33,404 nucleotides of DNA from the NCBI GenBank assembly GCA_016938475.1, contig JAFGUP010000218.1, positions 1 through 33,404 of the forward strand. The letters run 5' to 3'. Both the position numbers and the translations under genes were made by a program. How positions within the stretch are numbered: the stretch's first letter is position 1; every line of letters starts with the position of its first letter. Shown in pieces: positions 9,001-16,505 of the stretch. The DNA is from Sphaerochaetaceae bacterium (GTDB lineage: Bacteria; Spirochaetota; Spirochaetia; Sphaerochaetales; Sphaerochaetaceae). The notes beneath the pieces were generated by a model. That model was given only the letters and a program-made list of their open reading frames with translations, had not been told where the DNA came from and made no database searches.

Positions 9001-10663
9001 CGGAGAGGGGGGGCAGCTGCCGGGCAAGAAGGTCTCCGAATATATCGCGAAGATCAGACATACCACCCCCGGAGTGACTCTCATCTCACCACCTCCACAC
9101 CATGATATCTACTCGATCGAAGATCTTGCCCAGCTGATCCATGACCTGAGAAGCGTCAATCCGCAGGCGGAAGTATCGGTCAAGCTGGTCAGCGAACCCG
9201 GCGTCGGGACGATCGCCAGCGGAGTGTGCAAGGCAAAGGCTGACAGGGTTATCATATCGGGACAAAACGGGGGGACAGGTGCATCTCCCCTCACTGCCAT
9301 ACGCCATGCAGGACTCCCCTGGGAACTCGGACTTGCAGAGACACAGCAGGCTCTCATCCTCAACAAGCTGAGAAGTCAGATCATCGTTCAGACTGATGGT
9401 CATCTCAAGACCGGTCGCGACCTTGCCATTGCAACACTCCTGGGAGCGGAGGAGTATGGATTCGGCACCTCCCTCCTGATAACCCTCGGATGTATCATGA
9501 TGAGGAAGTGTCATCTCAACACGTGTCCCTTCGGTGTGGCGACCCAGGATCCTGAACTGCGCAAACTCTTTAGAGGGAAGGCTGATTTCGTCATCGAGTT
9601 CCTCCGCTTTGTCGCCCAGGAGTTCAGAGAGCATATGGCGCGTCTGGGCTTCAGGACAGTAGAAGAGATGGTGGGTCGAGTGGACATGCTGAAGTACGTT
9701 CCAAACGGAGAAAAGAAAAAGGCCGCAGGGCTTCATCTTGATGCCATACTCGCTTCTGATCATCTGAAAGCGGGGGTGCCTCTACACTTCGAACAGACCG
9801 GGGATAGGCCGGGACTTTCACGCTTCGACAAAGCGATTGACAAAGAGCTGAAAAAGTTCTGGGGTTCTGCTGAAAAAACCACTATCAATCTTGAGGTGAA
9901 CAATAGGGATCGGACGATAGGTGCTGCCCTCAGTGGAAAGATCGTATCGGTTTACGGCGCTGACGGGCTGACTGATGACACACTCACCTTCAACCTCACA
10001 GGTGCAGTAGGGCAGAGTTTCGGTGCCTTCCTTACCCGGGGGGTGACCCTTCGTCTCAAGGGTGAGGCGAACGACTATCTCGGAAAGGGACTCAGCGGCG
10101 GTACGATTATCGTCGTTCCTCCAGAGGACTCGAAGATTCCCCCCGAAAAGAACATCATCACCGGGAATGTCATGATGTACGGTGCCACAAGCGGAAAGGC
10201 ATTCATCAACGGGATGGCAGGAGAACGTTTCTGTGTTCGTAACAGTGGCGGTACAGCGGTCGTTGAGGGAGTGGGCGATCACGGATGTGAGTATATGACC
10301 GGAGGTACTGTCGTCATTCTCGGAGAGACAGGTAAGAACTTCGCCGCTGGAATGAGTGGCGGGATAGCGTACGTATATGACCCGGCTGAACAGTTCGATT
10401 CGAGGTGTAACCTCGATATGGTCGAACTTGAAGGTGTCTGGGATATGAAGGATCAGAGGGTTCTGAAGAATCTTGTCAAAGAACACTACGACCTCACAGG
10501 CAGCGCAGTCGCCCTCGATATTCTCGAAAACTGGGAAGTTCAGTATCCCCAGTTCGTCAAGGTCGTTCCTGTCGAGTACCGCAAGGTCCTGGAAAGGATC
10601 AGCCTCAATGAGAATAGAGATGATGAGACGATGAGTGTTACTGAGGAGGTGTTCAATGGGTAA
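6083..10663 (+). CDS. gltB: Glutamate synthase large subunit, 1526 aa
   Basis: Makes glutamate from glutamine and 2-oxoglutarate. The order is a 34-residue propeptide, a class II glutaminase domain whose nucleophile should be Cys35 (HDNCGVGF), a central domain, an FMN and [3Fe-4S] synthase domain (cluster Cys at about 1137, 1143 and 1148 in CIMMRKCHLNTC), then the C-terminal GXGXG beta-helix (repeated GGT/SGG turns, about 1270-1480). The length is normal for bacterial GltB. AAGGAG lies 8 bases before the ATG. It overlaps gltD by 8 bp, so the subunits are translationally coupled. Confidence 0.97.
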   Translation: MQEAISGQGIEHLRAHTMQSGGYGLYRTRFEHDNCGVGFIAHMDGTVRHTIVSDGLKVLRNLQHRGAVGGDQKTGDGAGIMTQIPHSFFTKNTPGLKLPEPGSYAVGMVFFPHESDYEAYRKSIELSIESRGFIFIGWREVPVDASGLGELALSTEPGIFQFFITHDSLRGEALQRKLFVLRRLIEKNVEEVLGGKDQFYICSLSSSVVVYKGMLTGDQVETYYPDLRDSRFESAFAIIHSRFSTNTLPQWRLAQPFRYLAHNGEINTLKGNINRQKAREGYMTSKVLGEDVKHVVPVIDESGSDSAIFDNVLELFTMAGRSIPHVMMMMIPEAYSPEIQMSADKRAFYEYHSPIMEPWDGPAAVVFTDGRFIGATLDRNGLRPARYTVMKDGLIVLASETGVVDLPASQVRMKGRLHPGKMFLVDLEQHRIIPDNVIKSRLSRQNPYRRWVKNTRLELRGLFAPAGVHKMETQELLEKQILFGYTDEDMQTIIRPMANKGQEAIGSMGNDTGLAVLSDTSEMLFSYFKQQFAQVTNPPIDPLREQLMMSLESFIENETNPLDEDQSQYRSFKLPHPVLTSRDLAKIRDNPHPELVYQDLDITYTPDETGKAMERALDGMCREAERLTSEGVSLMILTDKNAGPGRAPIPSLLAVSALHQYMLRRHLRGRVGIIVEAGDVREVFHYALHLAFGCDAICPYVAFATVRALAEKGSLDDSSVEIASDNYVKAIKKGLLKTFSRMGISTLHSFFNTQIFEAVGLADDVVDKYFTGTISRIGGAGLPELSWDVEQRLAQAYPADGRKAKLREVGGSYRYRPGSEPHYWSPDAIRLLQSATRQKSYDIFKQFTAIMDTSYRTNGELRGLLDFKEAEPIPIEEVEPVEAITRRFVSAAMSIGSIGKEAHETVAIAMNRLGAKSNSGEGGEDPVRIKPLENGDSMRSRIKQVASGRFGVTTEYIMSADELQIKMAQGAKPGEGGQLPGKKVSEYIAKIRHTTPGVTLISPPPHHDIYSIEDLAQLIHDLRSVNPQAEVSVKLVSEPGVGTIASGVCKAKADRVIISGQNGGTGASPLTAIRHAGLPWELGLAETQQALILNKLRSQIIVQTDGHLKTGRDLAIATLLGAEEYGFGTSLLITLGCIMMRKCHLNTCPFGVATQDPELRKLFRGKADFVIEFLRFVAQEFREHMARLGFRTVEEMVGRVDMLKYVPNGEKKKAAGLHLDAILASDHLKAGVPLHFEQTGDRPGLSRFDKAIDKELKKFWGSAEKTTINLEVNNRDRTIGAALSGKIVSVYGADGLTDDTLTFNLTGAVGQSFGAFLTRGVTLRLKGEANDYLGKGLSGGTIIVVPPEDSKIPPEKNIITGNVMMYGATSGKAFINGMAGERFCVRNSGGTAVVEGVGDHGCEYMTGGTVVILGETGKNFAAGMSGGIAYVYDPAEQFDSRCNLDMVELEGVWDMKDQRVLKNLVKEHYDLTGSAVALDILENWEVQYPQFVKVVPVEYRKVLERISLNENRDDETMSVTEEVFNG

Positions 10664-12065
10664 GCAAGACGGCTTTATCACGATAGAGAGAAAGAATGGT
10701 GAATATCGTCCTGTAAAGGAGAGAATCCTAGACTTTGATCCTGTGGAACAGATGCTTCCTGCACAAGACGTACAGATCCAGTCGAACCGTTGTATGGACT
10801 GCGGGGTCCCGTTCTGTTCTATGTACGGATGCCCCTTAGGTAACCGTATCCCCGACTACTCGGACCTCGTTTCGAGGGGATTGTGGAAGGAGGCGCTTGA
10901 TCTTCTGGAGTCGACCAATAATTTTCCCGAGATCACCGGACGGATCTGTCCGGCCCCCTGTGAGGCCGCCTGCACCCTGGATGTCGATTTCGGTGCCAAC
11001 ACCTGTGAAGAGATCGAGCTGGCCATCGCAGAGATGGGATGGAAGAACGGGTGGGTAGTACCCGATATCGCACCGATCAAGACAGGAAAGCGAGTCGCTG
11101 TCATCGGAAGCGGCCCTGCAGGTCTCGCCGCAGCACAACAGCTTGCCAGAAAGGGACATGAGGTGGTTGTATTCGAAAAAGCCGATCGTATCGGCGGCCT
11201 TCTGATGTATGGTATTCCTAATTTTAAGCTTGAAAAGGAAGTGATCGAACGGCGCCTTGAACAGATGCGTGCTGAAGGGGTCACCTTCGAGACGGAAGTG
11301 GAGGTGGGAAGAGACATCTCTGCTCACTATATCCTGAGCAAGTTCGATGCGGTTGCCATCACCAGCGGGACACCCCTTGCCCGTGACCTGGCGATACCGG
11401 GTAGAGAACTCAAGGGGATTCACCTCGCTCTCGAGTACCTTACCCAGCAGACGCGGATAGTGCTCGGCGATACAGTGTGCGACAATGAGTACATTGATGC
11501 CCGGGGAAAGCATGTGGTTGTCATCGGGGGAGGGGACACAGGAAGCGACTGTGTGGGAACCAGTATCCGTCGGGGTGCTGCCAGTGTCACTCAGATAGAA
11601 CTTCTGCCCAAGCCGCCTGAAAACCGTATAGATACGAACCCCTGGCCTGAGTGGCCTGCCACTCTCAGAACCAGTTCCTCGCACGAGGAAGGGGTTGAAC
11701 GACTGTGGTCAATCCTTTCCAAGGAGTTCCTGGGAAAGGATGGCCAGGTAAAGCAGCTTTCCTGTGTCAGACTCGAGTGGGAGGGGCGTCAGTTTCGTGA
11801 GAAACCGGGAAGCGAATTCCTCCTTGATGCAGATCTCGTCCTCCTCTCGATGGGATTCGTTCCCTACAAAGAGTCTCCCCTCGTCAAGGAATTCGGCCTT
11901 TCTCTCGATGACAGAGGAAGCATTTCGGTCAGCAGCGACTATCAGACCTCAGTCGATAAGATCTTCGCCGCAGGAGATGCCACCACCGGAGCCTCACTGG
12001 TGGTGCGCGCTATCGATCACGGAAGGCGGTGCGCTGAAGGAATTGATACATTCCTGAAGAACTGA
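10656..12065 (+). CDS. gltD: Glutamate synthase small subunit, NADPH-type, 469 aa
   Basis: Supplies electrons to GltB from NAD(P)H through FAD and Fe-S clusters. The N-terminal cluster cysteines are visible: C46, C49, C54 and C59 in CMDCGVPFCSMYGC, then C98, C102 and C106 in CPAPCEAAC. The FAD Rossmann motif is VAVIGSGPAGLAAA, followed by GGLLMYGIPNFKL, and the NADPH motif is VVIGGGDTGSDC. The start at 10656 has GAGGAGGTG upstream inside gltB, and gltB ends 8 bp later. Confidence 0.96.
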   Translation: MGKQDGFITIERKNGEYRPVKERILDFDPVEQMLPAQDVQIQSNRCMDCGVPFCSMYGCPLGNRIPDYSDLVSRGLWKEALDLLESTNNFPEITGRICPAPCEAACTLDVDFGANTCEEIELAIAEMGWKNGWVVPDIAPIKTGKRVAVIGSGPAGLAAAQQLARKGHEVVVFEKADRIGGLLMYGIPNFKLEKEVIERRLEQMRAEGVTFETEVEVGRDISAHYILSKFDAVAITSGTPLARDLAIPGRELKGIHLALEYLTQQTRIVLGDTVCDNEYIDARGKHVVVIGGGDTGSDCVGTSIRRGAASVTQIELLPKPPENRIDTNPWPEWPATLRTSSSHEEGVERLWSILSKEFLGKDGQVKQLSCVRLEWEGRQFREKPGSEFLLDADLVLLSMGFVPYKESPLVKEFGLSLDDRGSISVSSDYQTSVDKIFAAGDATTGASLVVRAIDHGRRCAEGIDTFLKN

Positions 12066-12090
12066 ACTAGTGTTCTCCCTCTTATCTCTG

Positions 12091-12126
12091 CACAGCGCCC
12101 TAAACAGGGCGCTGTGTGCTCTTTCC
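12091..12126 (+). terminator. Terminator after gltD
   Basis: CACAGCGCCC-TAAACA-GGGCGCTGTG gives a perfect 10-bp GC-rich stem with a 6-base loop, then a pyrimidine-rich tail (TGCTCTTTCC). It closes the nitrogen block. The next 170 bases, to about 12289, show no gene or motif I can support. Confidence 0.8.
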
Positions 12127-12289
12127 GGTTTGAAAATTCTCTTTCTGTTTCTGCTCAGTTTGGAAGAGTCTTAGGGTGATGGTGGAAATACCCGCGTGAT
12201 AGATCAGACACAGTTCAATACCTACTGTCAACTTCAGCTCGGCATTCTCGTGTCTGAGTATATCCAGCTGAGAAGAGAAGCCTGACCTC

Positions 12290-12318
12290 TTGACGGAGTA
12301 GCACTGATTGTATATTCT
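12290..12318 (+). promoter_or_regulatory. Promoter of csoR-copA
   Basis: TTGACG (12290-12295), a 17-bp spacer, then TATTCT (12313-12318). Initiation would fall near 12325, inside the CsoR-like operator, as expected for a repressor site. Confidence 0.6.
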
Positions 12319-12322
12319 TAAA

Positions 12323-12341
12323 TATACCATAGGGGGGTATA
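12323..12341. promoter_or_regulatory. CsoR-type copper operator
   Basis: TATACC-ATAGGGG-GGTATA: perfect 6-bp arms around a G-rich centre. This resembles known CsoR operators, which have TACC/GGTA arms and a G-tract. It covers the predicted transcription start, and its G-tract (12332-12337) is also the only Shine-Dalgarno-like sequence for csoR. Confidence 0.75.
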
Positions 12342-12343
12342 GT

Positions 12344-12640
12344 ATGGAACACACCTGTCACCCGGAAGCTGCACATCACTCGCCTCAGGCGAAGAAAAAT
12401 ATGATCAGTCGTCTGAGCAGAATAGAAGGGCAGATCAGAGGGATCTCAAGAATGATCGATAACGATGTGTACTGCGATGATGTGCTTCACCAGTTCATGG
12501 CCGTTGATGCTGCTCTGAAAGGGGTGAAGAATCAACTGCTTGAAGCTCATATGAAAAGCTGCGTCGTCGAGCAGATTCGAGATGGCCGGGATGAAGTCAT
12601 CGATGAGCTGCTCGTGACGATCAAGAAGATGACGAAGTAG
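12344..12640 (+). CDS. csoR: Copper-sensing repressor CsoR, 98 aa
   Basis: All-helical DUF156 repressor that releases DNA on binding Cu(I). The N-terminal helix carries the family motif RLSRIEGQIRGISRMI. The Cys-His-Cys copper site is complete: Cys in DVYCDD, then His and Cys in EAHMKSC. The N-terminus is His-rich (HTCHPEAAHH). The start at 12344 gives MEHTCHPE; an upstream extension would run through the operator. It sits 9 bp before copA and most likely represses both genes through the operator just upstream. Related RcnR, FrmR and CstR proteins differ in these metal or thiol residues. Confidence 0.93.
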   Translation: MEHTCHPEAAHHSPQAKKNMISRLSRIEGQIRGISRMIDNDVYCDDVLHQFMAVDAALKGVKNQLLEAHMKSCVVEQIRDGRDEVIDELLVTIKKMTK

Positions 12641-12649
12641 GAGAAGAGG

Positions 12650-15091
12650 ATGAAAACAGTTCAGATACAGGTTGAAGGCATGACGTGCGCTTCCTGTGTT
12701 GCTCACGTGGAAAAGGGAATAAAAAGTGGAGCAGGCATTGATATGGCTGCCGTGAACCTAGCCACTGAGAAGGCCACCGTCAGTTTCGACCCGTCGGTGA
12801 CGAACCTGGAAGATATCATGGGACACATTCAGGGCGCCGGTTACGGTGCTCATCTGGCCAGTGATGATGAACAGGATAAGAAAAAGGCTCAGATGCTGAC
12901 TCTCAGGAATGAGACAATCGTCTCCGCTGTGTTGTCCGCTCCCCTTGTTCTTGCCATGTTAGCAGGAGTTTTCTCTCTTGAAGCACTGATGTTCCTTCAT
13001 ACCCCAATCCTTCAGTTTGGTCTTGCAACTCCCGTGCAATTCTATATCGGCAGACGCTTTTTCAGAACCGCATGGAAGACTCTGCGCGCAGGGAACCCGG
13101 GCATGGATGTGCTTGTAGCCCTGGGAACCAGTGCAGCATACCTGTTCAGTGTATTCAATGCCTTCTTCGCGGTATCCCTGGGGATAGATTCTACCGGGCT
13201 CTATTTTGAAGCCTCTGCAGTGATCATCACACTGGTCCTGTTCGGTAAGTATCTAGAGGAGATGGCAAAAGGGAAGACCAGTGAAGCGATCAGGCATCTG
13301 ATGGACCTGCAGCCGAAGACGGCACATGTCAGGCGCAAAGGAGAAGAACTGGACCTTCCACTCAGTGACATCGTCGAAGGGGATATTGTTCTGATCCGCC
13401 CGGGAGAACGTATCCCGGTTGACGGAATCGTAATCCATGGAGTATCAGCTGTCGATGAGAGTGCTTTGACCGGAGAGAGCATGCCGGTCGAGAAGAATGA
13501 GGGGGAATCGGTTTTAAGCGGCTCACTCAACAGTTACGGTGCTCTCGAAGTTGAAGCGAAGCATGCAGGAAAGGATTCAGTGTTCTCCCGGATCATCCAG
13601 ATCGTGGAGGAAGCCCAGAGCTCGAAAAGTCCGATACAGGAACTCGCAGACAAGGTCGCAGGCGTGTTTGTTCCGTCTGTTCTCGTGATAGCACTGCTCA
13701 CCTTTCTCATCTGGACCTTCGCTCTTTCGGATGTCACACAGGGAATCATATCAGCCGTGGCGGTTCTTGTAATAGCCTGTCCCTGTGCTCTCGGCCTTGC
13801 AACGCCGACTGCGATCATGGTCTCCACCGGTGTCGGTGCGCAGCGGGGCATTCTCATCAGGAATGGCAAAGTCCTTCAGCAGATGGAGAAGATCGATACG
13901 ATAGTCTTTGATAAGACCGGTACCATCACCAAGGGGAAGCCTGAAGTGAACGGCCTTCACCTTCTTGCCGATCAGAAGGAAGAGGATATTCTTGCAGTGC
14001 TTGCAAGCCTCGAGAACACGAGTGAGCACCCGCTTGGCAAGGCGATCGTCTCCTATGTGAAGGAGCGCGGTGTCAGTCCCGTCGTTCTCAGTGAGTTCAC
14101 TGCCGTCCCGGGCAGGGGGATACGCGGAGTGTATGAGGGTATGGAGTATCTGGTCGGCACCGAACGATTCATGCAGGAGAATGACCTGCTCGATGACTCC
14201 TTCACCGGCACAAAGGCCGCTCTCGAAGAAGAAGGAAACACAGTCATGATACTTGCCTCTTCTACTGAGATCCTGGCTCTTGTCAGTGTATCTGACATGA
14301 TCAAGGATAGTTCTCCGATAAGCATCGGAGCTCTGAAGAAGCTAGGAATGATGGTGTACATGATCACCGGTGACAACAGGAGAACCGCTGGTGCCATCGG
14401 ACGGCAGGCCGGCATCGACCATGTGCTCAGTGAGGTTTTGCCTGAGGGGAAAGCCGACAAGATAGCAGAACTGAAGAAGAGCGGCAGAATCGTCGCCATG
14501 GTAGGGGACGGGGTGAACGACGCACCCGCTCTTGCAACAGCCGACATCGGGATCGCGATGGCGGAGGGCTCGGATATAGCGATGGAAGCAAGCGATATCA
14601 CTTTGATGAGGAGTGACCTCGCTGAAGTCCCTGTCGCACTTGAACTCTCGAAGAAGACGATGAACAAGATCCGTCAGAATCTGTTCTGGGCCTTCTTCTA
14701 TAACGCACTGGGCATCCCGTTCGCTGCACTGGGACTGCTCAACCCGATGATCGCCGGGGCGGCGATGGCTTTCTCTTCAGTGTCAGTGGTATCGAACTCT
14801 CTTTCACTGAAGCGTTTCAAACATACAGAGCGAACACATCACACGAAAAAGACCTCCGCTGAAGCGGAGCGTACCGATAGAGGAGAACACAGTATGACAA
14901 TCAGTGTAGAAGGAATGAGCTGCAATCATTGCAGGATGGCGGTTGAGAGATCTCTTACGGCCCTCGATGGAGTCGAGCGGGCTGAGGTCTCGCTTGAAAA
15001 GAAGAACGTATCGGTCACCTTTGCACGCGGCAAAGAGGATGAGGGTGCAGCCCGTGCAGCTATCTCGGAAGCCGGGTACACACCCGTATAG
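12650..15091 (+). CDS. copA: Copper-exporting P1B-type ATPase with metal-binding domains at both ends, 813 aa
   Basis: Pumps Cu(I) out across the inner membrane. The order is an N-terminal heavy-metal domain (GMTCASC, Cys13 and Cys16), the transmembrane region with the CPC metal site (about 377-379), the phosphorylation motif DKTGT (Asp421), SEHPLG in the nucleotide domain and GDGVNDAP (from about 619), then the last helices. Unusually, a His-rich linker (about 725-748) leads to a second heavy-metal domain at the C-terminus (GMSCNHC, Cys758 and Cys761). That domain has its own internal start. AGGAG precedes the ATG. Confidence 0.96.
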   Translation: MKTVQIQVEGMTCASCVAHVEKGIKSGAGIDMAAVNLATEKATVSFDPSVTNLEDIMGHIQGAGYGAHLASDDEQDKKKAQMLTLRNETIVSAVLSAPLVLAMLAGVFSLEALMFLHTPILQFGLATPVQFYIGRRFFRTAWKTLRAGNPGMDVLVALGTSAAYLFSVFNAFFAVSLGIDSTGLYFEASAVIITLVLFGKYLEEMAKGKTSEAIRHLMDLQPKTAHVRRKGEELDLPLSDIVEGDIVLIRPGERIPVDGIVIHGVSAVDESALTGESMPVEKNEGESVLSGSLNSYGALEVEAKHAGKDSVFSRIIQIVEEAQSSKSPIQELADKVAGVFVPSVLVIALLTFLIWTFALSDVTQGIISAVAVLVIACPCALGLATPTAIMVSTGVGAQRGILIRNGKVLQQMEKIDTIVFDKTGTITKGKPEVNGLHLLADQKEEDILAVLASLENTSEHPLGKAIVSYVKERGVSPVVLSEFTAVPGRGIRGVYEGMEYLVGTERFMQENDLLDDSFTGTKAALEEEGNTVMILASSTEILALVSVSDMIKDSSPISIGALKKLGMMVYMITGDNRRTAGAIGRQAGIDHVLSEVLPEGKADKIAELKKSGRIVAMVGDGVNDAPALATADIGIAMAEGSDIAMEASDITLMRSDLAEVPVALELSKKTMNKIRQNLFWAFFYNALGIPFAALGLLNPMIAGAAMAFSSVSVVSNSLSLKRFKHTERTHHTKKTSAEAERTDRGEHSMTISVEGMSCNHCRMAVERSLTALDGVERAEVSLEKKNVSVTFARGKEDEGAARAAISEAGYTPV
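14894..15091 (+). CDS. Possible free CopZ-like copper chaperone from an internal start in copA, 65 aa
   Basis: The last 65 codons of copA, in frame, start with ATG at 14894. AGAGGAG precedes it by 8 bases, as strong a ribosome-binding site as those of the genuine genes here. The product MTISVEGMSCNHCRMAV... is a complete heavy-metal domain with CxxC and ends just as a CopZ does (about 65-70 residues in the family). This could be an in-frame nested gene made by internal initiation, or a relic of a former copA-copZ pair joined by loss of a stop. The domain itself is certain; separate production is inference. Confidence 0.55.
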   Translation: MTISVEGMSCNHCRMAVERSLTALDGVERAEVSLEKKNVSVTFARGKEDEGAARAAISEAGYTPV

Positions 15092-15108
15092 ATGAGGAAG
15101 GTTGATAT

Positions 15109-15306
15109 ATGATGATCGGGATTGTGCTGCTGGCCCTTGTTATACTCTTTGCCGTCTTCGGCTCGTCGTGGTTCAAGGGTACACACTCCACCCGGGAGGA
15201 CCGGGAAAGTCCTCTGGAGATCCTCGACAGACGGTACGCCGAAGGCGAGATCGGTGAAGCCGAGTATGTCAGGAAAAAAGAGGATATCACTCGGCAGGAT
15301 AGATGA
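15109..15306 (+). CDS. Small membrane-anchored SHOCT-domain protein, 65 aa
   Basis: One N-terminal membrane helix (MMIGIVLLALVILFAVFG) is followed by a charged linker and a SHOCT motif, SPLEILDRRYAEGEIGEAEY. SHOCT domains are short C-terminal modules, often found next to transporters, with a proposed role in oligomerisation. AGGAAGG lies 7 bases before the ATG, and the gene starts 17 bp after copA, so it is probably in the copper operon. Its exact function is not known. Confidence 0.85.
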   Translation: MMIGIVLLALVILFAVFGSSWFKGTHSTREDRESPLEILDRRYAEGEIGEAEYVRKKEDITRQDR

Positions 15307-15342
15307 CATATCTTGGATGCAAAATCTCAACGTAATTAGGGA

Positions 15343-15372
15343 TTGCCTTTTTAGCACACTTTGGTGTATGAT
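15343..15372 (+). promoter_or_regulatory. Promoter of the lipoprotein gene
   Basis: TTGCCT (15343-15348), an 18-bp spacer and TATGAT (15367-15372). Transcription would begin near 15379, inside the inverted repeat at 15371-15394. Confidence 0.5.
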
Positions 15373-15394
15373 ACTCTTGTCATACCAAGAGTAT
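15371..15394. repeat. Inverted repeat at the lipoprotein promoter
   Basis: ATACTCTTG-TCATAC-CAAGAGTAT: perfect 9-bp arms with a 6-base centre. It overlaps the end of the -10 box and the expected start of transcription. No T-run follows, so an operator is more likely than a terminator for the copper operon. Confidence 0.55.
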
Positions 15395-15479
15395 TCCCGT
15401 TCATCAGGCTGATCAGAATGGTTCATAGAGTACACAGGGGATCTCGGGGCATGTATGTGTATGATCCAGGAGGTATTCT

Positions 15480-16151
15480 ATGAAAAGAACCATGATTCTT
15501 ATGTTCTCGGTGATGGCGATGCTCATCATGTTCGTCAGTTGTCAGGTTGAGACTGAACTCGTCCCTGATGAGCAGGTGCTCGCAGCGGAAACCCGCTCTG
15601 TAGTCACCCGGGCCCCGGCGAAGCAGAACGTTACTGCTACGGTGACCCTCTATCAGGATTATCTGAATGTTGTTACTCAGGATATGGGCTCGAGCCACCA
15701 TCACAAGACCCTGGAAGAGACCTTGACCTCATTGGGAATGGTCTATCCTCAGTACGATCCGTATGGAGTATTCTCAGATTGGGACCTGATCAGCGGAGCG
15801 CAGGTGGTGATGTCCAACGAGACGAACTACAATCTTGACGGAGAGCTCACAGCGGAAGGTTACCCGATTCCCGGGACCGGAACCTTTGATCTGTGGGGTT
15901 CGAACCACAGCAGCATCACCTTCATTAAGGAAGGGGTTCCTGTTCTGACCCTGCGGGCGAACGGACGGATAGAAGGAAATCTGCTCACCGGTGCTGAGAT
16001 TTCGATGAACTGGAATGTTGCAGAAGATTACGGAAACCGCGTGAAGGCAACCGGTAAGATCACCGGCACCTTCAACTGGGTCTTCCCTGACGGTGACCCG
16101 TGGGGCGGCTGTCCTCGGGGAACATTTACCCTGACAGGCTCGATTCGCTAG
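15480..16151 (+). CDS. Predicted lipoprotein of unknown function, 223 aa
   Basis: AGGAGG lies 7 bases before the ATG. The N-terminus, MKRTMILMFSVMAMLIMFVSC, is a lipoprotein signal with Cys21 in a relaxed FVSC lipobox of the spirochaete kind. The rest has no membrane helix and is rich in Thr, Gly and beta-prone stretches (GTFDLWGSN, ATGKITGTFNW, GTFTLTGSIR), suggesting a beta-sheet domain exposed at the cell surface or in the periplasm. I do not recognise the family. It has its own promoter and terminator and is probably a single-gene unit. Confidence 0.85.
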   Translation: MKRTMILMFSVMAMLIMFVSCQVETELVPDEQVLAAETRSVVTRAPAKQNVTATVTLYQDYLNVVTQDMGSSHHHKTLEETLTSLGMVYPQYDPYGVFSDWDLISGAQVVMSNETNYNLDGELTAEGYPIPGTGTFDLWGSNHSSITFIKEGVPVLTLRANGRIEGNLLTGAEISMNWNVAEDYGNRVKATGKITGTFNWVFPDGDPWGGCPRGTFTLTGSIR

Positions 16152-16166
16152 AGACGTGCTGAGTGA

Positions 16167-16206
16167 AACCTGCCTTGAGCTTTTCTGAGGCAGGTTCTTG
16201 TTCATT
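16167..16206 (+). terminator. Terminator after the lipoprotein gene
   Basis: AACCTGCCT (16167-16175) pairs perfectly with AGGCAGGTT (16188-16196) across a 12-base loop, and a T-rich tail (CTTGTTCATT) follows. Confidence 0.8.
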
Positions 16207-16241
16207 GTCTGTACATTGCATTCACAGATTCTCACCCGGTC

Positions 16242-16270
16242 TTGACGAAAACGGATAAATCTGTTCTATT
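16242..16270 (+). promoter_or_regulatory. Promoter of the riboflavin operon
   Basis: TTGACG (16242-16247), a 17-bp spacer and TCTATT (16265-16270). The predicted start near 16277 places the whole riboswitch in the leader RNA. Confidence 0.55.
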
Positions 16271-16291
16271 GACAGCAACACTATTATCTAT

Positions 16292-16418
16292 GTTCTTCAG
16301 GGTCAGGTGAAATTCCTTACCGGCGGTAGATACCCATAGGGTATGAGCCCGCGAACTCGAGAGAGTTGATTCGGTCAAATTCCGAAGCCGACAGTTACAG
16401 TCTGGATGGAAGAAGAAC
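16292..16418 (+). ncRNA. FMN riboswitch (RFN element)
   Basis: Conserved RFN blocks are readable in order: TCAGGTGAAATTCC, ACCGGCGGTA, GAGCCCGCGAA, GATTCGGTCAAATTCCGAAG, GCCGACAGTTACAGTC and GGATGGAAGA. The closing P1 helix is GTTCTTC (16292-16298) with GAAGAAC (16412-16418). It binds FMN in the nascent RNA and switches the terminator at 16470-16503. Its place before ribD is typical. Confidence 0.97.
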
Positions 16419-16469
16419 TGCGCGTATTGCATCTGTATCATGAGATAGAGATGAGGAACGTGCAATCAA

Positions 16470-16503
16470 AAAAACCCCTGGAGAACCGTATCCGGGGGTT
16501 TTT
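16470..16503 (+). terminator. Riboswitch-controlled terminator overlapping the ribD ribosome-binding site
   Basis: The 5' arm AAAAACCCCTGGA (16470-16482) pairs with TCCGGGGGTTTTT (16491-16503) in a 13-bp stem with one G-T pair. The T-run completes an intrinsic terminator that ends two bases before the ribD ATG. GGGGG (16494-16498) is the only Shine-Dalgarno-like sequence for ribD, so the hairpin would also hide the ribosome-binding site. Confidence 0.9.
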
Positions 16504-16505
16504 AT

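Noticed and set aside
9818-10681. 287-codon minus-strand frame within gltB
   Set aside because: It is antisense to the conserved GXGXG domain and looks like a codon-bias shadow.
10836-11684. 282-codon minus-strand frame within gltD
   Set aside because: It is antisense to clear Fe-S and FAD motifs and has no sign of being a gene.
12100-12354. 84-codon minus-strand frame between gltD and csoR
   Set aside because: It overlaps the gltD terminator and the csoR promoter and operator, and shows no domain or ribosome-binding site.
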